Assembly (NCBI GenBank): GCA_002238785.1
Contig: MPNA01000027.1
Coordinates: 1 to 37,552 of the forward strand
DNA: 37,552 nt
From: a bacterium OM1 bin76
GTDB taxonomy: Bacteria; Actinomycetota; Acidimicrobiia; Spongiisociales; ZC4RG35
Direction: 5' to 3'
Shown: positions 26,752 to 35,107 of the stretch, piece by piece
Layout: every line of letters starts with the position of its first letter
Numbering within the stretch: the first letter of the stretch is position 1
The notes under the pieces: generated by a model
The model's database searches: none
What the model was told of the DNA's origin: nothing
What the model saw: only the letters and a program-made list of their open reading frames with translations
Program-made: the position numbers and the translations under genes

Positions 26752-27145
26752 TTCTTTCCTCCTTCGCTGTTAGGGATGTATCGTAACCGCTCCAAGGGTT
26801 CCCTCCCGTGTGAGGAGGCCTTTGTTGTGATCCCGAGGACAGGAATCTTCCCGCCGGGGACGACTTCGCGAAGAAACCGAGCGGTGAGAGGTTGACTCTG
26901 TCACAGGCCCGCCACATACTCATAAGAGTCACAAACACCCCTCGGTCCGTCCAGACGTCACCGGACCGCATACCCAAGACGGGGTCATAACTGTTGAAAC
27001 CGAACCCCTGGAGGGCCTAGGAACTCGCGTTTCAACCAACGGAGGTGGTGGCGGGGGTGGGCCCTAAACGGGGGAGGAGAGAAAAACCGGTTTTCGCGGG
27101 TTAGTGCTGGGTTTCGCGGGTTTTGGGTTTTACTTGGTGGGACAT
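26752..27145. other. 394-base intergenic region with repeats, no gene seen
   Basis: The region separates two minus-strand genes. It should contain the promoter of the NicX-like gene and the terminator of the SLH protein gene. Visible structure: an 8-base inverted repeat GTTGAAAC (26993-27000) and GTTTCAAC (27029-27036), the palindrome AAAACCGGTTTT (27083-27094), and a directly repeated TTTCGCGGGTT. No convincing ORF, tRNA or CRISPR repeat is present. Confidence 0.5.
27083..27133. repeat. Palindrome and short direct repeats downstream of the SLH gene
   Basis: AAAACCGGTTTT (27083-27094) is followed by TTTCGCGGGTT at 27092-27102 and again at 27112-27122, exactly 20 bases apart, then by GGGTTTTAC. 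The block ends 13 bases before the SLH gene stop codon and may be part of a terminator, a protein-binding site or the scar of a mobile element. Confidence 0.5.
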
Positions 27146-29437
27146 TTATCTGATCATGATCAGGCTGAACCCGCTGCTGTATAGCGGAATCTCCAAGTCA
27201 TCGATTCCGTCAACCTGCTCTTCCCACAGTTTCTCGAACGTCTCTACGTCGACGAACTCCCCGTTCACTTGGAACCTGTGACTTGCGTGATAACTCCACA
27301 GGGTGAAGAAGGTGCGGAACCTCCGAGAGGAGGTGTACAGTTCGACTTCCTGGAGGTTCAGACTTGGTGACGTCGTGAAACCGTGACCCTGGATTCGGTC
27401 GAATTCCTCCTCGTTGCGGGCGTTGTTCACTACCCACACGATCGATCCAGAATCCACATACCTGACCTCGTTTGAGTCCAGGGTGTCATCACCGTCTCGG
27501 TCGCTGAAAACCTGGGCATCGATCGCGACGAGAAACTCATAACCCTCCCGGTACGCGGGCGGGATCTCAATCTCGACGTCGGCGGTTACGCTCCTTCGGG
27601 TGATGATGATGCTGGACGTCCCTGCGGCGTCGGGGGTTGCCGTGACGGTGTAGGTACCGCCGCCAGTGAGAACCGGGGCATGATAGAGCCGGTAACTAAC
27701 GGTGGCATACAGATCGGTGTCGGGTCTTCCCGTGTATCGAGAGGCCGTGCCGCGAAGGGTCCCTCCGTACTGGTCGACCAAATCGTATTCAACCTTCAAT
27801 TCGATCCTGTTGCCGTCCCGTTCCTGGTAAGGCTCGAAGGCGGGCCGGGCAGCCACCAGGACCGACTCGCCATCACTCCAGGCGATCTGATGGACTCGCT
27901 TCATGCAGCAATCGGCCTCGATGGTTACCGTGTCCAATCGCTCGTCAGTTTTCGGAGCCCTCAAATCGAAGGTGGCGCTGCCCTCCTGGTCGGTAACCAC
28001 CGCATAGTCGGCCCGGGCGCCTCGGCCAACAGTCACTAGGTCAGGATCCGGTCGACCACGGGTCACATCTTCAGCTTCAACCCTGATCTGACGGCTGTCA
28101 ACTTCGACAAAGACAGGCACTCCTTCCCTCTGCAAACGGGTGCCGTCGTCATTCAGAAGTTGGATGACGAACTCCACGGATGCGCGACGAGAAAGGTCGA
28201 CTATCCATGCGCCATTGCCGTCTATCCGTGCGGCATTGGCCGGAACATCATGCTGGACACCGAGGCTGTCAGCTTCTCTCTCCGACTTGGCTCGCGCCGT
28301 GGAGGAGTCTGCAGTGTCCTGATCAAATCTCTGACCGTCCCGCCGACCAACCCAGGCATAGATGCTCATGCTGGCGCCGGGTGTTGCATCAAAGTCCTGG
28401 AAAACGTTTCCATCCAAATCGGTGGCGTCATCTTCGTCCTCATCCCAGACACAGTCACCGCTGCCCAGGATCTTGGCCTCGTCGCAAGTTCCGTCGGCTT
28501 CCAGGCCACCGTCGGGGTCGTCGGTGTAGAACCAGTCCACCGCCGTGTCCTCGATTGGAGCGAAGTTGTCATCCCGAACGGAGACCATCACCAGGATCTC
28601 GAAATCATCGGTGCCCTCGGTGGGGGCTACCTGCACCAGCACCCCATTCGGACGCAGATTGGAATGGTCCAGAATCGCCGCCATGAACTCGGCCATGGTG
28701 GCCCTTGTCATGTCGGCGTCCGGTGCATAGGCGAACCCGGACACTCCGCTTGCCACCCCCAGTTCGTACAAATGGGTCACCGCCTCGTGGACGGCGTGCG
28801 GCACTTCTCTCAAGTCCAGGAATGGAGACCCGACATCGAAGTCCTGGTCATTGTCATTGACGTCATCCGGCGTGAATCCAAATGCTATTCGCCCGTCTGC
28901 CACGGGAACCATCAGGTCCATCAGCCGCTGCAGGAACAGAGCCATCTCGCCGCGGGTGACATTTCGTGCTGGTGCATAAGTGGTGGCAGTAGCACCGATG
29001 GTGATCCCCAACTGGTAGATCTGGCTGATGGCTTCCCGGGAATCCTCCTCCAAATCCCCGATGTCTTCGAATGGGCTCTCAGCGGCCGAAGGAACATCAA
29101 TGCCCACCAGCCTGGCCAAACGGACCAGGAGGAGCGCCATGTGTTCACGGATCACCGGCTTCTCCGGCGAGTACTCCTCAGCAGCGGTGCCGTTGGTGAC
29201 TCCGTAGTAGGCGATGCAGTCGATATCGCCGGCATTGGTGTGACCGGAGGGAACGTCGACAAAGTCGGCACCTGGGATGATGTGCTCCGGACACGCCTCA
29301 AAGTAAGCAAGATAATCAGGCTCCGGGTCGGCGGCCCTGCCGGGGGCCGGGACAATCACCAACGCCGCGGTCAGGAGCGACAATACGGCCAGCAAACCAA
29401 CTTCACGATTGAAACGTATGGAGAAGCCGGTTGCCAT
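27146..29437 (-). CDS. Secreted S-layer-type protein with three SLH domains
   Basis: This protein of about 763 residues has an N-terminal signal peptide (basic start, hydrophobic LLAVLSLLTAALVIV, probable cleavage after PGRA). Three SLH domains follow at about residues 55-110, 120-180 and 205-255, marked by FVDVPSGH, PFEDIGDL and PFLDLREV and by the second halves YSPEKPVIREHMA, YAPARNVTRGEMA and YAPDADMTRATMA. The long remainder looks like Ig-like beta domains and includes an acidic calcium-loop-like DRDGDDTLDSNE near residue 655. SLH domains anchor proteins to pyruvylated secondary wall polymers, which fits the pyruvyltransferase-like gene elsewhere in this window. The start is ATG at 29437 or GTG at 29443; neither has a strong ribosome-binding site. 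Confidence 0.88.
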   Translation of the reverse strand: MATGFSIRFNREVGLLAVLSLLTAALVIVPAPGRAADPEPDYLAYFEACPEHIIPGADFVDVPSGHTNAGDIDCIAYYGVTNGTAAEEYSPEKPVIREHMALLLVRLARLVGIDVPSAAESPFEDIGDLEEDSREAISQIYQLGITIGATATTYAPARNVTRGEMALFLQRLMDLMVPVADGRIAFGFTPDDVNDNDQDFDVGSPFLDLREVPHAVHEAVTHLYELGVASGVSGFAYAPDADMTRATMAEFMAAILDHSNLRPNGVLVQVAPTEGTDDFEILVMVSVRDDNFAPIEDTAVDWFYTDDPDGGLEADGTCDEAKILGSGDCVWDEDEDDATDLDGNVFQDFDATPGASMSIYAWVGRRDGQRFDQDTADSSTARAKSEREADSLGVQHDVPANAARIDGNGAWIVDLSRRASVEFVIQLLNDDGTRLQREGVPVFVEVDSRQIRVEAEDVTRGRPDPDLVTVGRGARADYAVVTDQEGSATFDLRAPKTDERLDTVTIEADCCMKRVHQIAWSDGESVLVAARPAFEPYQERDGNRIELKVEYDLVDQYGGTLRGTASRYTGRPDTDLYATVSYRLYHAPVLTGGGTYTVTATPDAAGTSSIIITRRSVTADVEIEIPPAYREGYEFLVAIDAQVFSDRDGDDTLDSNEVRYVDSGSIVWVVNNARNEEEFDRIQGHGFTTSPSLNLQEVELYTSSRRFRTFFTLWSYHASHRFQVNGEFVDVETFEKLWEEQVDGIDDLEIPLYSSGFSLIMIR

Positions 29438-29498
29438 AAACACCCCACAGCGGTAGCTCAGGGTGCCTAATCGTACCTAGCCCCGGTCTCCCGACTGG

Positions 29499-29780
29499 CT
29501 AGGAGGCCCAAACCCTTTTGAACAGGTCTATCCAGTTGTGGCCGAGAATACCCGCCATTGCCTCGGGTGGATAACCCCGCTTGACCAACTCCTTCTCCAC
29601 ATTGGGAATCTGGGCGGGGGTCTCCAAGCCGATCGGATAAGTCCCGGAATCATCCGGATAGTCCTCGATGCTCCACTCCCCCGAGGCGATCATCTCGGCG
29701 TGGGTCTGGGGACTGGTGTCGCAGAAATCCAGCCCCAACCCCACCTGGCGGTACTGTTCGGGTGGGTGGCTCAGCTTCAT
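29499..29780 (-). pseudogene. C-terminal remnant of an M19 (membrane/renal) dipeptidase-like gene
   Basis: The 93 residues match the end of M19 dipeptidases: QVGLGLDFCDTS, then GLETPAQIPNVEKEL, RGYPPEAMAGILGHN and WIDLFKRVW. A complete enzyme is about 330-400 residues long and carries most of its metal ligands upstream, and none of that is present. Homology stops near 29775, where unrelated sequence begins, so the 5' three quarters were deleted or replaced. The remaining ATG is probably an internal Met rather than a real start. Confidence 0.75.
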
Positions 29781-29947
29781 ATTTCGCAGAACCCTGGTTT
29801 GGCATTTGCATCAAGTGGAACGCCACAGACGGTTTCACTTCCAGCATCACGGTTTCCCCCAGCAACCCTTAGGTAAAGAAGGAGAGATGATAAAGAGGAC
29901 GGTGGTATGAGGGCTGATGTTGTCGGCTCGGAAGGGGCGGAGAGAGA

Positions 29948-30472
29948 ATGAGAAAGACGAAATGGGCTGCCCTTGCGGTAGCCGCGGTTATGACGGTAGC
30001 TACCGTTGTGGTCGCTCAGAGTGGGTTTCCGGACGTCCCGGATGATCACCCGCATCGTGCGGCTATTGATTGGTCTCGTGACATCGGGGCCTTTCAAGGC
30101 TATCCCGATGGAACGTTTCGTCCGGACCAGAAGATTACGGCGGAACATGCCACCATTGTGTTTGATCGGGTCTATCCCGATGGGGTCAGCCGTGCTGAGT
30201 TCGCGGCGCTGCTGTATGTGGGAAGCAACCTTCTAGGCGAGGCACCCACTGTTACCACAACGACCGTGCCGCCGACGACGACTACGACCAGCACCACGGT
30301 GGCCCCCGCTGAGGACGGCTACTCGCATGCACACTGCGCCCGGATAAGAAATGATGGTGGGTGCGATAGGAGATTCAGACCCACATACCATTCATGCCAC
30401 TTCCACGCGGACACGGTTCCCCGCCACAACAGCGGCAAGCATTACGGCACTACGCCGTCTGACAACTGTTAG
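29948..30472 (+). CDS. Small secreted SLH-domain protein with Thr/Pro linker and His/Cys-rich tail
   Basis: This 174-residue protein starts at an ATG after a GGAGAGA site. It has a signal peptide (MRKTKW, then hydrophobic ALAVAAVMTVATVVVA), one SLH-like unit (FPDVPDDHPHRAAIDWSRD, FQGYPDGTFRPDQKITAEH) with a second partial repeat (PDGVSRAEFAALLYV), a Thr-rich linker of about 25 residues and a tail with HAHC, YHSCHFH and a final Cys. The tail could bind metal. Such Thr/Pro linkers are common in surface proteins of Acidimicrobiia. The stop TAG shares one base with the GTG of the next reading frame, so the two may be coupled. Confidence 0.75.
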   Translation: MRKTKWAALAVAAVMTVATVVVAQSGFPDVPDDHPHRAAIDWSRDIGAFQGYPDGTFRPDQKITAEHATIVFDRVYPDGVSRAEFAALLYVGSNLLGEAPTVTTTTVPPTTTTTSTTVAPAEDGYSHAHCARIRNDGGCDRRFRPTYHSCHFHADTVPRHNSGKHYGTTPSDNC

Positions 30473-30807
30473 TGCATTCAGTTTGGGGGTATTCACGGGC
30501 TCGGCGGTGGCCCTTTTTGCGCCTCGTTACGGCTGGGCTGCTGGCTCTTGCGGTTCTCGTAGCTGCCTGCAGAGGCGACGATCCGGGTACTGCGGCCACC
30601 GCTGCGTCCGAGGACGCGTTGATCGAGGACGTTGCGGCTCTTGAGCCCGACGGTCGTCTTGACGGCGAGTCTCTGTGGCGGGAGGTGGTTGCTGGTTTGA
30701 GCGCCTTGGAGCGGTCCTGTATCCGCGGGTCGCTGAGTGAGGCCGATCTGGAGGCGCAGTTGGAGCACGTGGTTGCTTCTGATGACTTTCCGACTGCGGC
30801 TGATTAG
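30472..30807 (+). CDS. Putative lipoprotein, probably truncated by an insertion sequence
   Basis: This 111-residue product has a basic start, a hydrophobic stretch (LRLVTAGLLALAVLVAAC) and a lipobox ending in Cys, followed by an acidic, Ala-rich mature part (SLWREVVAGLSALERSC, LSEADLEAQLEHVV). The start codon is taken as GTG 30472, which overlaps the preceding stop; no clear ribosome-binding site is seen. The stop TAG (30805-30807) falls exactly where IS5-like sequence begins, so the natural C-terminus is probably missing. I do not recognise a family; anchoring in the outer face of the membrane is inferred. Confidence 0.55.
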   Translation: MHSVWGYSRARRWPFLRLVTAGLLALAVLVAACRGDDPGTAATAASEDALIEDVAALEPDGRLDGESLWREVVAGLSALERSCIRGSLSEADLEAQLEHVVASDDFPTAAD

Positions 30808-31520
30808 GGCGTGTTGACATTATGTAGGGCGTCGTGGATGAGAGCGAAGGTGATGAACCCGAGGAAGACCACATCGAGTTTGTCGAAACGGGAGAACATG
30901 CGCCGGTAGCCTTTCAATCTGCGGAACAGCCGTTCTACTTCGTTGCGTTTCTTTGTACATCTGCCGGTCGTACTCCCAAAGGGTCCCGGCAGGTGCTCAA
31001 AGGAGGAACTACCGGTACAAACCCCAGATTCAGGGCGAGTTGACGGGTCTGGTTGCCCTCATACGCCCGATCCATCACCAAAAAACGCCACTCCGGTTGT
31101 TTCCCCAAGCCACTGAGCAGCCCACGCCCGTGGGGAGCATCATCAGCCTGCCCTGGTGACACCGAGAAAGTCACCGCCGTTCGAGCATCCGCGGCAACCA
31201 TATGAATCTTGGTTGTCCACCCGCCCCGGGACCGCCCGATCGACTGCGGACCCCCCCTTTTCTTAGGGCGCCCGTGCCGTCAGGATGAACCTTGACGATG
31301 GTGCTGTCCATCATCACCCTCTCCAACTTGACACGAATGATCTGTTCCCACTGGAGCTGTTCGAACACCCGGTCCAACACTCCACTCTTCGACCAACGGT
31401 TCATCCGCGTGTAAACAGTGTGCCACCTCCCGAACCGGGCCGGCAACCCCCGCCACATACAACCATGCTCCGCTATGCGCGGATCGGTTCTCCTCGTCGG
31501 TTTTGGGCGGTCGGATGGAT
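30804..31520 (-). pseudogene. Decayed IS5-family transposase
   Basis: Minus-strand fragments in several frames add up to an IS5-family transposase. They are GLPARFGRWHTVYTRMNRW, MMDSTIVKVHPDGT, SIGRSRGGWTTKIH, WRFLVMDRAYEGN and the C-terminal KRNEVERLFRRLKGYRR, FSRFDKLDVVFLGF and ALIHDALHN ending at the stop 30804-30806. Frame changes are needed near 31245 (a run of seven C on the plus strand), near 30985 and near 30960. The N-terminal 30 or so residues are not recognisable. One end of the element, GGGCGTGTTGACAT, is visible at about 30807; no matching inverted repeat was found on the other side. Confidence 0.8.
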
Positions 31521-31658
31521 TTGGGCGGGTGCGCTTCGGAATGGAGGCGCATTTTGTCACATGGAATGCTTTAAGATGAGACGATGGGATATGTCGCTAT
31601 CCGTTCGTCACCGCATGGAAATTGTCACCCACCGGAACTATCTCGTCGGGGGGAGCAG

Positions 31659-31790
31659 ATGCGTGTTTTCCGACCTAAGGCCCCCTCTGGATTGACTTGG
31701 CTGCCCAAAGCATGGTTGGATCGGACCTGGTTGGCACTTACACTTCACGACAGTACACCCGCGGGTCACGAAGCAGGCCATGCTCTCTAA
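31659..31790 (+). CDS. Possible 43-residue small gene overlapping the methyltransferase start
   Basis: The ATG at 31659 follows a GGGGGGAG element by a few bases, and the stop (31788-31790) overlaps the methyltransferase ATG at 31780. The product, beginning MRVFRPKAPSG and ending HEAGHAL, has no recognised domain. It could be a leader peptide that couples translation to the methyltransferase, or the tail of a gene whose 5' part was lost when the IS5-like element came in. The preceding 140 bases (31521-31658) show no gene. Confidence 0.35.
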   Translation: MRVFRPKAPSGLTWLPKAWLDRTWLALTLHDSTPAGHEAGHAL

Positions 31791-33066
31791 TTACCAGAAG
31801 TACACCGCTGACCTTCAAGACCTGCTTCTTACCATCGCAAACGACGGTGTAGACCAACACTTGGAAGCCCTGGCGAGCGCGGTTGACGGCCAGGCCGCCG
31901 CTGAACTGAGAAACCTGGTGGGACTGTCGGCGCGGCGAGAGCAGGGAGCCTTCTTCACTACCGGCGCATTACGGGCCAAAGCCGTCCCAACACCGCCGCA
32001 CGACGACGAAGTTGTGTACTTTGATCCCGCCTGCGGCGCCGGCGACCTGTTGGTTGAATCCGCTAAGAGGCTGCCGGTGTCAGACAGCTTGGGAGCCACT
32101 GTCCAACACTGGGGTGAACACCTTCTGGGATGTGATGTCGAGCCGCTTTTCGTGGAGACTACCAAGCTCCGCTTACTTCTGACAGCGGCGTACCGGACGG
32201 GACAGACCGCGCCTGGGGAGATGCCGAGAGACGCGTTCCCTTCAGTGGTGGTCGGGGACGGCCACTCTCAGGAGCGTTTTGCAAGCCGGTGCCACCACAT
32301 CGTCCTCAATCCGCCGTTCGGATATGTGGAAGCCCCTGCGGAAACGCAGTGGGCCAAGGGTCGCGTCTCCGGAGCGGCCGTCTTCCTGGCAAAGGTCCTG
32401 CAATACGCGCCAGCGGGAGTGACGATCACCGCCATACTCCCGGATGTCCTCCGGTCGGGCACACGCTACAGGAAATGGCGTTCCATGGTCGAATCGATGA
32501 TGGAGATCTCGGATCTTGAAAACTGTGGCTTATTCGACGAAGAAACCGATGTCGACGTGTTCATCCTTCGCGGCACAAGATCCGACGGGAGCGCGATACC
32601 TGGCCCGTGGGCGCCCCGGCATGACCATAAGACGGTTGGTGACTTTTTCGACGTACATGTGGGCGCGGTCGTGCCACATCGAGATCCTAAGACAGGACCT
32701 CGGCGGCCGTTCATCTGGCCGAGACGACTTCCACTCTCCGGATCGTTCGATCCCGGTGGGAAGTGGAGAAGGTTCAGTGGTCGGACCTTCGATCCACCAT
32801 TCGTGGCGATTCGCCGCACATCCCGACCAGGCCAGAAGAGGCGGGCGGGCGGTGTTCTGATAGTCGGTGATAGCCCGGTGGCAGTTGAGAACCACCTGCT
32901 GGTGGCAGTGCCCAAGAACGGTGCCGAATCGGAATGCCTCGAGCTTATGGAGGTGTTGGCCGCACCTGGGAGCCGGGAGTGGTTGGATCAGCAGATACGC
33001 ACCAGGCATCTGACCGTATCTTCAGTCAGCGGCCTGCCGTGGCCGGACGACGACGCTCATGTCTGA
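31780..33066 (+). CDS. N6-adenine DNA methyltransferase
   Basis: This 428-residue protein is a gamma-type adenine methyltransferase-like enzyme. The region before the fold has GAFFTTGALRAKAV, motif I (S-adenosylmethionine binding) is YFDPACGAGDLL (near residues 85-96), an acidic loop follows in LLGCDVEP, and the catalytic motif IV is LNPPFGY (near 178-184), the NPPF form that flips out adenine. The C-terminal part with RRFSGRTFDPPFVAIRR and a final VSSVSGLPWP resembles the target-recognition and closing segments of Eco57I/TaqI-like enzymes. There is no nuclease domain and no specificity subunit. It heads the cassette and overlaps the ATPase gene by eight bases, so it probably marks or senses DNA for that system. 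Its frame is intact, unlike the next gene. Confidence 0.88.
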   Translation: MLSNYQKYTADLQDLLLTIANDGVDQHLEALASAVDGQAAAELRNLVGLSARREQGAFFTTGALRAKAVPTPPHDDEVVYFDPACGAGDLLVESAKRLPVSDSLGATVQHWGEHLLGCDVEPLFVETTKLRLLLTAAYRTGQTAPGEMPRDAFPSVVVGDGHSQERFASRCHHIVLNPPFGYVEAPAETQWAKGRVSGAAVFLAKVLQYAPAGVTITAILPDVLRSGTRYRKWRSMVESMMEISDLENCGLFDEETDVDVFILRGTRSDGSAIPGPWAPRHDHKTVGDFFDVHVGAVVPHRDPKTGPRRPFIWPRRLPLSGSFDPGGKWRRFSGRTFDPPFVAIRRTSRPGQKRRAGGVLIVGDSPVAVENHLLVAVPKNGAESECLELMEVLAAPGSREWLDQQIRTRHLTVSSVSGLPWPDDDAHV

Positions 33067-35107
33067 GATTCTCAGGTTCGCTCCGTCGATTCTCGCCAGG
33101 CTGGGCGAGGAACTCGTATCACATCCTGACCAGGGCATCGTCGAACTGGTTAAGAACGCCTACGACGCTGACGCCCGCCTATGTCAGGTCACTCTGTCCG
33201 AGACAACACAGCACGGCGGCAGGGTAATCGTCCGCGACGACGGAGACGGCATGACCATTCAGCAGATCCGCGACGGGTGGCTTGTGCTGGGGCGCTCCGG
33301 GAAGGATCCGATGGAGAGAACCAGGCTGGGAAGGCTTCCGGTGGGCGAGAAGGGACTGGGCCGGCTCGCGGCACTCCGGCTGGGGCAGAGGGTCGTCCTG
33401 GTGACAAGGCCCCGGGATGAACCGGGAGCCGAGTATTGCATGGAGATCGACTGGGCGCTATTTGACAACGTCCCTGTGGTGGAAGATGTCCCTCTGGAGA
33501 TCGAAAAGAGGCCCACGTCGGAGGGGTACGGGACATCAATCACTATCAGCAATCTGGTAAGCCCCCTGCGACGAATGGACACCAAACGCTTGGCCCGCTC
33601 GTTGATTCCTCTCGCTGACCCGTTCGAGTCGGATCGAAGTTTTAGCGCAGAATTGATAAGCGATGACTTCCGAGACTTGGAACAACTCGTAACAAGTGGG
33701 TACTTCGATGAAGCTCACCACCGGCTCCGCGCCGAGTTGGACCCTGACGCACGAGGGTCGGCCGTGGCGATGGATCATCGAGGGAACATCAAGTGGAAGG
33801 CGGATCACAGAGATCTGGGGCGCTCCGGGACATACCGATCGCCCAGGCGGTGTTCGAACTCTGGGAGTTCACCCTCAACGTTTCGGCATTCTCGGGCGGG
33901 CCGGCAACCGTGGGAGAAGTACGGAACTGGCTTCAGGAGGTTGGAGGGGTGCATCTATATCACCGGGGTTTAACCGTCCATCCGTATGGGGACCGGGCTA
34001 CGACTGGCTGGAAATGAATCTGCGACGGGCTCGGAGCCCCGAGGGGCGCCCATCGACCAACAACTCCATCGGGTTGGTCACTGTGGACGATCCCGGAGAG
34101 ATGCTCATCGCCAAGACCGACAGGTCCGGTTTTATCGAGAACGATGCTTTCTCAGAATTGCGAGAGTTCTGTGGCGACGCTCTCGATTGGATGGCCAAGC
34201 GCCGCGTTGCGGAACGAGACCGTAAACGAAAGAAACAGCGAAAGAGTGGGAAGGGAAGGCGCCAGGGCGCCGTCAAAGACGTAGAGAAAGCGGTGGCTGG
34301 CATACCGGAGAACCAGCGAAAAGGCGTGACGGAGGCTGTGGAGCGGCTCAACAGAGAGAGCGACAGCGAGCGTGAAGCTATTCTGAGCGACCTCCAGTTG
34401 TATCGCACTCTCAGCACCGTCGGCACGACCGCGTCCGTTTTTGCCCTCGAAGCGGACGGACCGCTCACTCGCATCGGGAGACTGGCGAGGGCTATCGAAC
34501 GCCGGGCCCAAAAATGCTTGGTGACGCCTACGCCGACAACCTGGAAGAACAGGTCGGTTTGCTCCAACGAGCCGCCCAAGGGCTACGAAGCTTCGTCCGG
34601 GTCCCGCTCGCTTTTCTGCAGCGTGAAAAACGCAGGGTCGGCGTCGTCGAAGTACACCAGGTTATCGCCGGCGTCATCGAACTCTTCGATCCGTTCCTGG
34701 ACGATTTCGAGGTAACGGTGAAGACCGAATACGTGGACACTTCTCCTCGCATCTGGGGACGCCGGGCATCGTGGAGTCCATTATGGCGAACCTGATCACC
34801 AACGCTATTCGAGCATTCCAGCATTCCGAGACACTGGTTGAGGGCCGTGAGTTGAAGATACGCACGGTGGAGTCGGGCAACGAACTGCTGATTTCTGTCA
34901 CGGACAACGGGCCGGGAATCCGCGGCATCGGAAGAGCCGATATCTGGAGTCCCGGTCAAACAACTACGCCGGGAGGAACCGGGATCGGCCTCACCATCGT
35001 CCGCGACGAGGCGGTAGGTTTGGGGGGAAGCGCCCATTTTGGCTCCCAACAACGGACGAAGGGGAGCGGAATTCGTGGTGAGGCTTCCGCTGTTCGGAGT
35101 GAAGTAA
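33059..35107 (+). pseudogene. Two-headed GHKL ATPase/histidine kinase, about five frameshifts
   Basis: The first frame (from ATG 33059) has an HSP90/MORC-like ATPase: IVELVKNAYDAD (N box), VRDDGDGM (G1) and LPVGEKGLGRLAALRLG (G2). After changes of frame it continues with VFELWEFTLNVSAFSGG, PGYDWLEMNLRR, a Lys/Arg-rich coiled coil, a DHp-like helix VFALEADGPLTRI, and a second ATPase of histidine-kinase type (MANLITNAIRAF, VTDNGPGI, GGTGIGLTIV) ending in FVVRLPLFGVK. In DHp helices the motif is HExxxPL; here Leu (codon 34446-34448) stands for the His. Frame changes fall near 33790-33840, 33988, 34508, 34765 and 35059, four acting as one-base losses and one as a gain, several in homopolymers. 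The stop overlaps the receiver ATG by one base. The ancestral product would be about 680 residues. Confidence 0.8.

Noticed and set aside
29777-30148. Minus-strand 123-codon frame opposite the small SLH gene
   Set aside because: It is antisense to a gene with signal peptide, SLH motifs and ribosome-binding site, and has no recognised domain itself.
33696-34715. Independent 339-residue gene in the middle of the kinase
   Set aside because: Its first third is out-of-frame kinase sequence and its last part runs off-frame; only the central stretch belongs to the kinase, so it is one segment of the broken gene.
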